This document shows, piece by piece, positions 1-9,800 of a DNA stretch of 64,000 nucleotides. The notes below the pieces were generated by a model. The model was not told the DNA's origin, did not search any database, and saw nothing but the letters and a program-made list of their open reading frames with translations. The stretch is from Microvirga sp. ACRRW (lineage in GTDB: Bacteria; Pseudomonadota; Alphaproteobacteria; Rhizobiales; Beijerinckiaceae). A program made the translations under genes and the position numbers. The stretch lies in assembly GCF_022346925.1 (NCBI RefSeq), contig NZ_JAKRNJ010000002.1, positions 186,001 to 250,000 of the forward strand, read 5' to 3'. Every line of letters begins with the position of its first letter. Position 1 is the first letter of the stretch.

Positions 1-300
1 GAGGCCGAGAATGCCCACGACGATCAGCCCGATGCAGCCCAGGCGAAGCGCGGTGATAGGTTCGCCCAAAAGCACGATGCCGAGGATGGCGGTACCGACG
101 GTTCCGATCCCGGTCCAGACTGCATAGCCTGTCCCGACGGGAAGCGTCTTCAGCGCGAGCCCGAGGAGCAGGACGCTGGCCACCATGCTGATAGCTGTCA
201 GGACCGACGGCACCAGCCGCGTGAACCCATCGGTATATTTGAGCCCGATGGCCCACCCGATTTCCAGAAGACCTGCCAGTGTCAGATAAACCCACGCCAT
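1..300 (-). CDS. SMR-family small multidrug/guanidinium exporter (SugE/Gdx-like), cut by window edge
   Basis: The reverse strand from the ATG at 300 reads into a four-helix SMR protein: it begins [20 protein letters not shown] and continues [15 protein letters not shown]. The membrane-embedded Glu13 in the first helix matches the essential Glu14 of EmrE, and the [10 protein letters not shown] segment is typical of the SugE/Gdx branch, which in characterised members exports guanidinium, rather than EmrE itself. About 100 codons are visible; the family is usually about 105 residues, so only the last few are missing. A 6-bp perfect hairpin lies just upstream of the start (312-327). SMR membership is seen directly; guanidinium specificity is inferred. 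Confidence 0.85.
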   Translation of the reverse strand, partial: MAWVYLTLAGLLEIGWAIGLKYTDGFTRLVPSVLTAISMVASVLLLGLALKTLPVGTGYAVWTGIGTVGTAILGIVLLGEPITALRLGCIGLIVVGILGL

Positions 301-460
301 CCAGGTCTCACGTCACCATTCGGTGACACCCCTTTTCGAGATGATAACGCGAGGCCCCCCTTGCGTTCCTACAGATATACAAAACGCCTGCATGCGCCTC
401 AATAGTGTCCGAGGTTGCAGAAATGCCCATGGAAGAGCGGGAGCAGGCCCTGTGCATGGA

Positions 461-760
461 TCAGTTCCCGACACTTTCCGATGGGCGCGCCGAGGGCTTT
501 AAGGAGGCATAGGGATTGAAGGGCTCATAGATCTGGTGCTTCCAGGAATCCCCGCAATTGATGCAGATGGAGCGGATCATGTGATCACTCTGCTCCAGAC
601 GCTTGAGCAGCTTCTCCTGCCGCTTCTGGGCCTCGCTCTGCGCATCATAGCCCGAGGGGCGCACCGTGAGCTGCAAGCCCTGGGCCGCAGGAGCCGCTTC
701 CTGGGCGAGCGCCTGGCTCGACAGGCCGGCGAGAATAGCAGCAATGAAGAAATGGCGCAT
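461..760 (-). CDS. small secreted protein, unknown function
   Basis: Encodes 99 residues. Residues 1-19 form a clear Sec signal peptide (MRHFFIAAILAGLSSQALA, cleavage before QEAAP). The mature protein is short and polar, with a charged segment (EAQKRQEKLLKRLEQ) that could form a helix and a CINC motif near residues 66-69 followed by GDSWKHQIYEPFNPY. The paired cysteines could form a disulfide or bind metal in the periplasm. It stands alone on the reverse strand, divergent from the autotransporter gene at 1007. I do not recognise a named family. Confidence 0.7.
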   Translation of the reverse strand: MRHFFIAAILAGLSSQALAQEAAPAAQGLQLTVRPSGYDAQSEAQKRQEKLLKRLEQSDHMIRSICINCGDSWKHQIYEPFNPYASLKPSARPSESVGN

Positions 761-1006
761 CGGACTCCCCCGCAGCCGATTTGTTGATCTTAGACTGGAC
801 GCTACGCAACTCTATCCCGTCAAGAGCGAAAAGCTGGATCGAGACCATAGGAAGCAGCCCCCTCACAGAAACTGCGCAAAAGGTTCCGTTTCAAGGGAAA
901 AATATTTTCCGCATTTAAGAAATAAAACCTCCATGTTTGGAGAGGTGGTAGGCGAAGTCCGCAGCCTAGATGGCAAAAGTCGAACGGAACCACAACGGGC
1001 TGAAGC
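761..1006. promoter_or_regulatory. intergenic region between divergent genes, AT-rich with inverted repeats
   Basis: About 250 bases separate the secreted-protein gene (reverse) from the first autotransporter (forward). An AT-rich patch at 890-930 holds a perfect inverted repeat, GGAAAA-ATA-TTTTCC (896-910), followed by CTCCA-TGTT-TGGAG (929-942). These are plausible operator or leader structures for the autotransporter, but no sigma-70 promoter can be called with certainty. The start at 1007 has no strong Shine-Dalgarno. Confidence 0.3.
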
Positions 1007-3763
1007 ATGATCTTTTTGAAGCGCGACCTGACCGGCACCCCATCTTCCTTCTCTTCCTCCATCGCCAGAACGGCAACCGCCACGTTTTCTATCACTCTCC
1101 TGTCAACGGTGGCATTTCACCAGCCGGCACAGGCGGGCTGTACGAGCACAGGTTCGACCGTCACCTGCTCGGGAACGACGACGGCCACAGATGCACCGAT
1201 TGCGGAGGTGACGAGCGGAGGCAGCGTGGTCATTGAGGGCAGCGCTTCGGTCAGCGGCAAGGTTGGTTACGGAGTCGTCGGCGTCGGCAACGAGACCAGC
1301 CTCACCAATAACGGGACACTTTCCTCCAGCGGCGCCTCGCTCGATGCGATGGAAGTGCTTGGAGACCGGAACACCATCACCAACAACGGCAGCATCTCGA
1401 CCGCCGGCAGTTCCGCCAGTGCGCTTCACGCTCTCGGAAACAGCAACACCCTTCTGAATACCGGAAGGATCGATACGACAACCGGCAGCGCGGCCTTGGG
1501 CTTGTTTGCCGAGGGCAATGAAAACAGGCTGACCAATAGCGGCACGGTCGTCACCGGAGGAAACGGCTCCGAGGGCCTCTCGGTCTATGGCAACGGAAAT
1601 ACGCTCACCAATGCCGGGGACATCGCAACCTCAGGCGCCGTAGCGAACGGGATCCGCGCCTATGGCAACAACAATGCCATTCTCAACACGGGAATCGTAA
1701 CGACATCGGGCGTCGAAGGGCGTGGCATCAAGGTCGACGCAGGCACTGGCAATTCCATCGTCAACCGTGGAACCATCGATACATCGGGCGAGCGGGCCTA
1801 TGGCGTCTGGGTCGCAAGCAAGGCAGGCGAGACGACGACAATCGTGAACGAAAGCGCCGGTATCATCCGTGCTTGGAATGACAAGGCTATTCAATCCGGC
1901 GCAGGCAATGAAAGCATCCAGAATTTCGGCGTACTGAGCACGTCGAGCGGCGGAGTAGCCATCGAGCTCGGTGCCGGCAACGACGCCCTTCTGATCGGCT
2001 CGACATCCCGCATAACAGGGGTCGTCGATGCAGGCGCGGATATGGATACCTTCACGCTGGGCGGCGCGATTGACGCATCTTTCGACGCAGCGCTGATCGG
2101 CGATGGCGCGCAATACCGCAACTTCGAGACTTACGAAAAGATCGGCACATCCACCTGGACCGTCACCGGAACCAACAACGACACCATGCCCTGGCATGTA
2201 CGCGAGGGCGGCCTCATGGTGACGGGCACGATGGGCGGTTCGTCCATGATCGTTTATGACGGCGCGATACTCAGTGGTTCAGGTACCGTTGGCGGTATCG
2301 ATGCGCGCTCCGGCAGCATCTTGTCGCCGGGTGCGAACGGCATCGGCTCGATGGCGGTTACGGGCAACGTGCTCATCGCCAATGGCACGACCTACAGGAT
2401 CGATCTCAATGCATCGCAGGAGAGCGACCGCATCGTGGCCGAGGGAACCGCGAGCGTTCAGGGCGGAACGGTTCAGGTGAATGCCCTGCCGGGAGATTAT
2501 ACGCCCGGCAGCCGTTGGACCATTCTCACGGCCAAGGGCGGCGTCACGGGACAGTTCTCCGAAGTGACGACAAACCTCGCTTTCTTCAGGCCCGTGCTGA
2601 GCAAGGACGGGAAGAATATCTATCTCGGCCTCATGCGCATCGAGCGGCCGCTCCCTGTCGACCGACCCACGCCAAGACCCTTCGATCCGGTAACGGAGGA
2701 TGAGCTTCCCTTCGCGCTCGATCAAACCTCAGGCGCGCCTATCGTCAGTGCCATGGGCACGATCCTCGTGCACGATGACCTGTTCCGATCCGCCGTGCTC
2801 TGCCGCCTGCGCTGCTCGGAAGGCTTGCCGGGTATCGTCGCGTCGGAATTCGTGACGGCGGGATATGCGGCGGACCTGCCCGGCAGGCCGGTGAACGCCA
2901 CGCGGGTTCCGGTGTCGATTCCGCAGGCGACTCGCGACTGGACCATGTGGGCCAAGGCCATCGGCTCCTGGGGCTCCACTGACGCAACCCCGACATCCTA
3001 CGCGCTGGATCGCAGCACGGCGGGTCTCGTGTTCGGTGTCGATAGCGGTTTCGGCACGCCATACCGTCTCGGCCTTGCGGCGGGATATTTCTCGACGGAT
3101 CTGGATTTCGCCACGCTCGCATCCGGCGGCAACGTGGAAAGCCTCCATATCGGCGCCTATGGCTCAGCCGCCTTCGGTGCGTTCAATCTACGCGGCGGTG
3201 TGGCTTATGCTCACCACGACGTCGATATGGTCCGCACCATTCGCTTCACAGGCTTTTCCGGCACGAACCGTTCCGACAGTTCGGTGGATTCCGTCCAAGC
3301 TTTCGGTGAACTCGGCTACGAGATCATGCTCAGCGACCGAGTGATGCTGGAGCCGTTCGCAGGATTGGCGCATGTCCATGTGACGGGCCGCAATGTGTGG
3401 GAGGAAGGCTCGGATCTCGCCGTGTCGGGCGAGGTGCATTCCTTCGACACCACTTACTCGACGCTCGGTGCACGCCTCGTCGCCACCATGCCGACGGATG
3501 CCGGCACGATTACCTTCAAAGGGCTGCTCGGCTGGCGCCACGCCTTTGGCGATATCGTGCCCAAGGCGACGTTCTCATATGTGGGCGACGGACGCCCGTT
3601 CCTCGTCACAGGCGCCCCTATCGATAAAGACAGCCTCATCGTCGAGGCGGGTCTCAACTGGGAGGTGGCGAAGGATGTGACGTTGAACGTTTCATATTCC
3701 GGCGCCATGGGCGCGCGCGATCAGGAGCATACGGTGAGAGGCGGCTTCAACATCCGCTTCTGA
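1007..3763 (+). CDS. autotransporter (type Va) with beta-helix-like passenger, copy 1
   Basis: Encodes 918 residues. An extended signal peptide (about residues 1-43, ending HQPAQA) precedes a C-x8-C pair (Cys45, Cys54). Residues about 60-350 are repeats of roughly 21-25 residues built on N-T-L-x-N-x-G-x-I and YGNxN motifs, typical of a right-handed beta-helix passenger. Residues about 390-560 form the autochaperone-like region (MPWHVREGGL, SGSGTVGGID, GSILSPG). A second pair, C-x3-C (Cys599, Cys603), sits in the linker, then the beta-barrel runs from about 644 to the terminal Phe (NIRF). It should insert in the outer membrane and display or release the passenger. It is a close paralogue of the next gene. 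Passenger function is unknown; adhesin is the likeliest role. Confidence 0.92.
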   Translation: MIFLKRDLTGTPSSFSSSIARTATATFSITLLSTVAFHQPAQAGCTSTGSTVTCSGTTTATDAPIAEVTSGGSVVIEGSASVSGKVGYGVVGVGNETSLTNNGTLSSSGASLDAMEVLGDRNTITNNGSISTAGSSASALHALGNSNTLLNTGRIDTTTGSAALGLFAEGNENRLTNSGTVVTGGNGSEGLSVYGNGNTLTNAGDIATSGAVANGIRAYGNNNAILNTGIVTTSGVEGRGIKVDAGTGNSIVNRGTIDTSGERAYGVWVASKAGETTTIVNESAGIIRAWNDKAIQSGAGNESIQNFGVLSTSSGGVAIELGAGNDALLIGSTSRITGVVDAGADMDTFTLGGAIDASFDAALIGDGAQYRNFETYEKIGTSTWTVTGTNNDTMPWHVREGGLMVTGTMGGSSMIVYDGAILSGSGTVGGIDARSGSILSPGANGIGSMAVTGNVLIANGTTYRIDLNASQESDRIVAEGTASVQGGTVQVNALPGDYTPGSRWTILTAKGGVTGQFSEVTTNLAFFRPVLSKDGKNIYLGLMRIERPLPVDRPTPRPFDPVTEDELPFALDQTSGAPIVSAMGTILVHDDLFRSAVLCRLRCSEGLPGIVASEFVTAGYAADLPGRPVNATRVPVSIPQATRDWTMWAKAIGSWGSTDATPTSYALDRSTAGLVFGVDSGFGTPYRLGLAAGYFSTDLDFATLASGGNVESLHIGAYGSAAFGAFNLRGGVAYAHHDVDMVRTIRFTGFSGTNRSDSSVDSVQAFGELGYEIMLSDRVMLEPFAGLAHVHVTGRNVWEEGSDLAVSGEVHSFDTTYSTLGARLVATMPTDAGTITFKGLLGWRHAFGDIVPKATFSYVGDGRPFLVTGAPIDKDSLIVEAGLNWEVAKDVTLNVSYSGAMGARDQEHTVRGGFNIRF

Positions 3764-3790
3764 TGAAGGGTGGGGTTCCTCATGAAACGG

Positions 3791-3818
3791 GAGCCCCTGA
3801 AGAATCCTTCAGGGGCTC
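3791..3818 (+). terminator. intrinsic terminator after autotransporter 1
   Basis: A perfect 12-bp stem GAGCCCCTGAAG (3791-3802) pairs with CTTCAGGGGCTC (3807-3818) around a 4-base loop, followed by TTTCC. It lies 27 bases past the stop codon at 3763, so it should end transcription of the first autotransporter. Confidence 0.85.
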
Positions 3819-3973
3819 TTTCCGGGGGCGCGAAAGTGGGCGCCCTCAGATCTGCCGTAGAACACTCGGCGACGCTGTCCGCTGCCTTCCAAGAGAGAAC
3901 GAGTGTGTATTTCCGCACATCGCGAGAGGATTTCATGCCCTTCTCGCGATGAATGCAGCTCTTAAAGGCAGCT

Positions 3974-4004
3974 ATCTACATGTTCATGTAGGTGATGATT
4001 TTTT
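3974..4004 (+). promoter_or_regulatory. inverted repeat with T-tract upstream of autotransporter 2
   Basis: CTACATG-TT-CATGTAG (3976-3991), extendable by one wobble and one A-T pair, is followed seven bases later by six T's (3999-4004). It lies 36 bases before the second autotransporter start. It could be an attenuator in the leader, a second terminator, or a repressor operator; the sequence alone does not decide. Confidence 0.4.
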
Positions 4005-4039
4005 CTGCCGCCTAAATCGCCAAGCTCTTCATAATATGG

Positions 4040-6820
4040 ATGGGCCGGCACATGACAGTTCTCACGCACAAGGCAGATGTCACAAAACCCTGCAGCAATA
4101 CCCAGGCATTCAAGCCGTCAACGGCTCTGACAACCATTGCTATCCTTGTTCCGACATTCTTCTCCGCGTGGCTCGCCATGCCGCGCCCGGCGTTGGCGGC
4201 ATGTGTGACGACGGGCAACAAGGTCGTATGCACAGGAAGCGTCCATACCAAGGACATGCCCGCTGCATATTACTTGTTCGATGACGGTACTGTCCTCAAT
4301 GAAGGCGTCTTGACCACGGAGAACACCATCGGCGGAACTCGCAAAGGCCCTGCCGGCCTTTGGGGCAACGGCGATCGGATCTCTCTGACCAATAATGGCA
4401 CAATCCGCATGCTAGGATCTGTCAGCGGCGAAGGCATGCTGCTCAGCGGGAATGACGGCAGCATCACGAACAACGGCACCGTGACGATGGACGGCGATTC
4501 TGGCGACGCCCTGTTCGCAATGGGCAATCGGAACACGCTTCTCAACAACGGGACGATTCATGGCGGCACGTGGTCTGCCGGGATAGCCGTTCAAGGCGAC
4601 AACAATACCCTCACGAACAAAGGCGACATCTCTACGAGCGGGGACAAGGCCTGGGGTTTCCGCGCCTACGGCGACGGCAACACGCTGATCAACGACGGCA
4701 CGGTCACCGCAAACGGCTCTATCATCGAAGGCATGCAGGTGAGAGGCGACAACAACACTCTGTTGAACACCGGCACGATCCAGGTAACGGGGCGTCAGGC
4801 GAGAGGCGTCTCGATTTTCGGCCCTGTTCCAGGTGATACCGCCAACACGAACACCCTCGTCAACCGCGGGGTAATCAAAGCCTCGGGCAAGGACGCTGCC
4901 GGCGTCAGCCTTGGCAACGGCGGCCGAATGACGGTCATCAATGAGGTCGGCGGCTTGATCGAAAGCGCGGAGGGCCGCGCAATCCAGTTCACGAACACCG
5001 ACCCGGCCAACAGCAACGATCGCATCGAAAATCATGGACGTATCTCCAACCTGCGGGGGGGCGATGCAGTCGATCTCGGGAATGGTGACGACACTTTCCT
5101 GATCAGCTCCACATCCGTGATCGACGGCGCAATCGAGGCGGGTACGGGCTACGATACCTTCACCTTGAGCGGCAGCACCGATGGCCGGTTCGATCTCTCG
5201 CGAAGCGAGCTTCGGAACTTCGAGATGCACGAAAAGACCGGCAGCTCGACATGGACGATCAGTGGCACCAGCAATCGCATCATGCCTTGGCATGTGCGCG
5301 AGGGCGGCCTCATGGTGTCGGGCGTGATGGGCGGTTCGTCCATGACCGTTTACGATGGCGCTCTTCTGGGTGGCGACGGCACCGTCGGCGGCATCGATGC
5401 GCGCCCTGGCAGCATCCTGTCACCGGGCATGAACGGTATCGGCTCACTCGCCGTCACCGGCAACGTGCTTATCGCAGATGGCACGGTCTACAGGATCGAT
5501 CTCAATGCATCGCAGGAGAGCGACCGTATCGTGGCCGGAGGCGCGGCGACTGTCCAAGGCGGCACAGTGCAGGTGAATGCTTTATCGGCCGCCTACACGC
5601 CCGGCAGCCGCTGGACCATTCTCACGGCTGAAGGCGGCGTCACGGGACAGTTCTCCGAAGTGACGACGAACCTCGTCTTCTTCAGGCCCGTGCTGAGCAA
5701 GGATGGCAAAAATATTTATCTGAGCCTTCCGCGCATTGATGAGCCTCGACCAGCGAACCCGGTTACCCCAGGCGGAGATCCGGTGTCTCCTGGAGACGAT
5801 CCTGCGTCGCCTTCAATTCCCGATCCTGCACCGATGCCCACCGCTTTCGATGTGGGCACGATTCTCGTGCATGACGATCTCTTCCGCGCAGCCGTGCTCT
5901 GCCGCCTGCGCTGTTCGACCGGCGGACTGCCTTCGTTCATTGCTTCGGACATCACGGCGGCGGACGACGCCTCTTCGATGACCGGAGCAACGCAGCAGGT
6001 TCCACGCGATTGGGCCTTGTGGGCCAAGGCCATCGGCTCCTGGGGCTCGACCCAGGCGACACAGGCCTCACTGGCCGTGCAGCGCAGCACGGCAGGTCTG
6101 GTGTTCGGCGCGGATACGGGCTTCGGCACGCCCTATCGGCTTGGCATCGCCGGCGGCTACTTCTCGACAAGCCTTGACTATGGCCTGAGCAGCGCGAGCG
6201 GCCATGTGGAGAGCATGCATATCGGCCTCTATGGCTCCGCCGCTTTCGGCGCGCTCAATCTGCGCGGCGGTCTGGCTTATGCGCATCACGAAGTGGATAC
6301 GTCTTTCACCACGCCCTATGCCTCGAACCGGTTCAGCAGTTCCCTGGATTCCTTCCAGGCATTCGGCGAGCTCGGCTATATGATCCCGATCAACGATCGC
6401 GTCATGGTCGAACCGTTTCTGGGGCTCGCGCATGTGCATGTCGCCGGTGGCGGCATCGCGGTGGAGGGCTTCGATACGGTTACGGGGCGCGTCGATTCAT
6501 TCGACACCACCTATTCGACCCTAGGCGCACGCCTGATTGCCACAATGCCGACGGAGGCTGGCCTAATAACGTTCAAGGGGCTGCTCGGCTGGCGTCACGC
6601 CTTTGGTGATACTTTGCCCAAAGCCAGCTTCTCCCTTCCGGGAGATGAACGTCCGCTCTTCATGACGGGCATCCCCATAGACAAGGATAGCCTCGTGGTC
6701 GAGGCAGGCGTCAACTGGGAGGTCTCGAAGAACACGACCCTGAGCATCTCCTATACCGGCGCCATGGGCCGGCGCGATCAGGAGCATACCGTCAGAGGCG
6801 GCCTTACAATCAGGTTCTGA
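4040..6820 (+). CDS. autotransporter (type Va) with beta-helix-like passenger, copy 2
   Basis: Encodes 926 residues; starts at ATG 4040 or ATG 4052, with no convincing Shine-Dalgarno to decide. The layout repeats copy 1: an extended signal peptide ending near residue 53 (RPALA), C-x8-C (Cys55, Cys64), asparagine-rich passenger repeats (NNGTI, GDNNTL), an autochaperone region, C-x3-C (Cys621, Cys625) and a C-terminal barrel ending in Phe. Between passenger and barrel it has a Pro/Asp-rich linker (PVTPGGDPVSPGDDPASP) that copy 1 has in much shorter form. The autochaperone region is nearly identical to copy 1, while the passenger repeats have diverged. It probably arose by tandem duplication and has its own leader and terminator. 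Confidence 0.92.
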   Translation: MGRHMTVLTHKADVTKPCSNTQAFKPSTALTTIAILVPTFFSAWLAMPRPALAACVTTGNKVVCTGSVHTKDMPAAYYLFDDGTVLNEGVLTTENTIGGTRKGPAGLWGNGDRISLTNNGTIRMLGSVSGEGMLLSGNDGSITNNGTVTMDGDSGDALFAMGNRNTLLNNGTIHGGTWSAGIAVQGDNNTLTNKGDISTSGDKAWGFRAYGDGNTLINDGTVTANGSIIEGMQVRGDNNTLLNTGTIQVTGRQARGVSIFGPVPGDTANTNTLVNRGVIKASGKDAAGVSLGNGGRMTVINEVGGLIESAEGRAIQFTNTDPANSNDRIENHGRISNLRGGDAVDLGNGDDTFLISSTSVIDGAIEAGTGYDTFTLSGSTDGRFDLSRSELRNFEMHEKTGSSTWTISGTSNRIMPWHVREGGLMVSGVMGGSSMTVYDGALLGGDGTVGGIDARPGSILSPGMNGIGSLAVTGNVLIADGTVYRIDLNASQESDRIVAGGAATVQGGTVQVNALSAAYTPGSRWTILTAEGGVTGQFSEVTTNLVFFRPVLSKDGKNIYLSLPRIDEPRPANPVTPGGDPVSPGDDPASPSIPDPAPMPTAFDVGTILVHDDLFRAAVLCRLRCSTGGLPSFIASDITAADDASSMTGATQQVPRDWALWAKAIGSWGSTQATQASLAVQRSTAGLVFGADTGFGTPYRLGIAGGYFSTSLDYGLSSASGHVESMHIGLYGSAAFGALNLRGGLAYAHHEVDTSFTTPYASNRFSSSLDSFQAFGELGYMIPINDRVMVEPFLGLAHVHVAGGGIAVEGFDTVTGRVDSFDTTYSTLGARLIATMPTEAGLITFKGLLGWRHAFGDTLPKASFSLPGDERPLFMTGIPIDKDSLVVEAGVNWEVSKNTTLSISYTGAMGRRDQEHTVRGGLTIRF

Positions 6821-6834
6821 TCATTGTGAAACGA

Positions 6835-6864
6835 AAACGCGGATCTCAAACGAGATCCGCGTTT
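6835..6864. terminator. bidirectional terminator between autotransporter 2 and the RTX gene
   Basis: A 13-bp perfect stem AAACGCGGATCTC (6835-6847) pairs with GAGATCCGCGTTT (6852-6864) around AAAC. The T/A runs on both ends make it usable from either strand, which fits the convergent genes ending at 6820 (forward) and 6876 (reverse). Confidence 0.9.
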
Positions 6865-6875
6865 CTCATGTTTGC

Positions 6876-9800
6876 TTAGATGGCGAAGAAGTCGTCGTGG
6901 GCGATTTTCTTGTTCCGGCCGATATTGGCGAACACCACCTGACCGCCCTTGCCGCTGCCGTTGGCATCGTACCACAGGTCGCCCGTCGTCTTGTCGTAGC
7001 CGACGAAGTCATTCTTGTCCTTCGCCTTGGCGCCGAGCACGAACGAGCCCTTGGCGAGCTTGCCCGCCTTGAGCGCCGTGAACACCTGGTTCTCGAGATG
7101 GATCACGTCATCCTTCGGATTCCAGTCCTTGATCAGGTCCTTGTTGGTCCGGGCGCTCGGCTTCGTGTTGAACACGAACGCGTCCTTGCCCGAGCCGCCA
7201 TAGAGCACGTCGTTGCCGCCGCCGCCGTTGACGGTATCGTTGCCCGCGCCGCCCTTGATCGTGTTCTTGGCGTTATTGCCGAGAAGGCCGTTGGCCAGGT
7301 TGTTGCCGGTCAAGCTGATCGCCCCCTTGCCGGTGCCGACCAGGTGCTCCAGCGTCGCGCCGAGCGTGTAGCTGATCGCGCTGTAGACCAGATCCGTGCC
7401 GCCGTTCTTGGCCTCGACGATCACGTCGCCCTTGGTGTCGACATGGTAGATGTCGTTGCCCGACCCGCCGATCATCCGGTCCCGGCCGGACCCGCCGTTG
7501 AGCATGTCATTGCCCGACCCGCCATCGAGCGTGTCGTTGCCGCCTTCGCCATACAGTCTGTCGTCGCCTCCCAAGCCGCTGATCACGTTGGCGTGGTCGT
7601 TAGCCTCGATCGCGTTGTTGCCGGCATTACCCGTCAGGCGCACGGCACCGATGCCTGAGATGATCGTTTCGATGCCCTCGTGCGCCACGTAGTTCACGGT
7701 TGTGAGGACCGTATCGTCGCCGGAGATGTCGATGATGACGTCGCCGACATCATCCACATGGTAGACGTCGTCTCCAGCGCCGCCCACCATCGTGTCGGCA
7801 CCGGCCTTCCCGTCGAGAATGTCGTCGCCGTCGCCGCTGACTAGGGAGTCGTTGCCGGGGGTGCCGTTGAACTGTTCGGGAGACACGTCGGTCACGGCGA
7901 TGGTGAAGGTCTTTTGAGTGCTCAGGCCGCCTTCATCCGTGACCCGGATGGTGACAGTGTGAGCAGCCTGCGTCTCGTAGTCGAGCCGGGCGCCATGGGC
8001 CACTTTGAGTTCATCGCCATCGATTTCGAAGCGTCCGTCCGAGTTGCCCCAGGTGCCGTCGCCGCGCAGGATCTCATAGGTCAAGGAGCCACCTTCTGGA
8101 TCGGTGGCCGATAGATCGCCGATTCTCGTGCCGGAGGCCGCATTCTCACGAACGGACCTGCCGACGAGGTCGAGAGAAGTCGGCGCTTCATTCGACTCTT
8201 CGGGCTCCTCAGATGTCGGAGGATCGATCATCAGCTCGACCTCAGTCGTGCGTTCGCCTGCATCGGTGAGGGTGATCTTCACGTTGCGTGAGGTGGAGAT
8301 GGCACCGGCAATCGTCGTGTAAGTCAAAGCACGCAGCAGCTCCTGCACGCGCTCTGGAGTCGCGCTGGCGTTGAACTCGATAGAGAAAGAATAGCCGGTC
8401 GCGCCGATGCCTAGTGTCCCAATCGCTATCCCTTCTACTCTCACGATGCTGCCAGGCTTGAACCCGTCGGAAAGGGTGACCTTGCCCGATGTATCGATCC
8501 CTAGGCGGTCCGGCTGTTCGCCGGTCAGCATGACATCGACACTCATGCGCTTGAGAAGGCCATCGTCGACTGCAAGTGTTGCATTCCGACCTGCATCGAG
8601 AAATACACTCTTGCCTTCAATCATATGGACGCGGTCGCCATAGAGTTTGTCGACCACCGGGCTGTTGTGTTGCGAAGGAACGAGAGGACCGCCTGCCACG
8701 TTAGCCGCAAAGATTGTCTCGATACCCTGACGATGAAGGGCGAGCCTGTCTTCCGCGGACAGAACGACATCCGTCAGAAACAGAGTGTGCCCTACCTCTC
8801 CATAACCCTGGATGAGTTTGGCTGTGGCTAGATCGTTGGCCCGAATGGTCATAGGGCCTTGAAGAACGATGGATTTAAAGCCCGTGATTGTTTTATTGCG
8901 AAGATCGGCTCCCCCTGGCCTGTCTCCACGGATCACCAGGATATCATCCGCAGAGGGGCCGCCTCCTTCAATGACCTTGACGTCCAGCAAGTGATCGTCC
9001 GAGACATAAATGGTATCGATTTCCGTGGATCCGCGAATGGTTTCGATACCTTTCAGGACAGCCATATACCGAAGTTCGAACACCCCGCCGCCGCTCAACT
9101 GCAGGACATCGTTGCCGCCGCCGCCATCGAGTGTATCTCCAGAACCGATCTGATCGTTTGCGGCGACAAATTTTTCATCGGCGCCGGTGCCGACCATATT
9201 GTCATAGCCGATCGTCATCGCCTTATAGCCAGCGGGAGTGACGCTCACATCAATCTGTATGATGTCTTCGCGCCCACCCTTATCCGTGATGTTGATGAAG
9301 ACCAGGTCTTCGACCGAGCGATAGGGGTCGGTGGATGTGTTGCTATAGGTCAATGCCCTGATGAGCTTCTCGATCTTGGCGCGGGGCGCACCCTCGATGA
9401 ACTCGATATTCAAATACCATTGATCCGAATCCGGCTTGATGAGGCCGATGATCTCTCTATCGACGATGACTTGTCTACCAGCAGCCGTTTCTCCGCCGAT
9501 GTAAATCTCACCTTCCGTCTCCTGGATGCCAAGTATGCTGTCGGCTACGGTATAGGAAGCCCAAACTTCCAAGCGGGCTATATCCATACCTTCCATGCCA
9601 AGGCTTGCATCCGAGTCTTGGTCGATGAGAATGGTCCCGCCTGGAGTTACATAAATTCTCCCCTCGTCGAGATTTTCCAGATTCGGCCTTACAGCGGATG
9701 TCGTGTAACCGCTCTTATCGGTGATCTTGTCGATTCCCCTCAGGAAGTAAGCCTCACGCTCTTCGTCGCTGAGGTTATCGCTCGTGATGATGAGGTGGTC

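Noticed and set aside
301-460. Guanidine riboswitch upstream of the SMR exporter
   Set aside because: I looked for the paired ACGR-loop hairpins of the guanidine-II type and the guanidine-III pseudoknot and found neither; only a simple hairpin is present.
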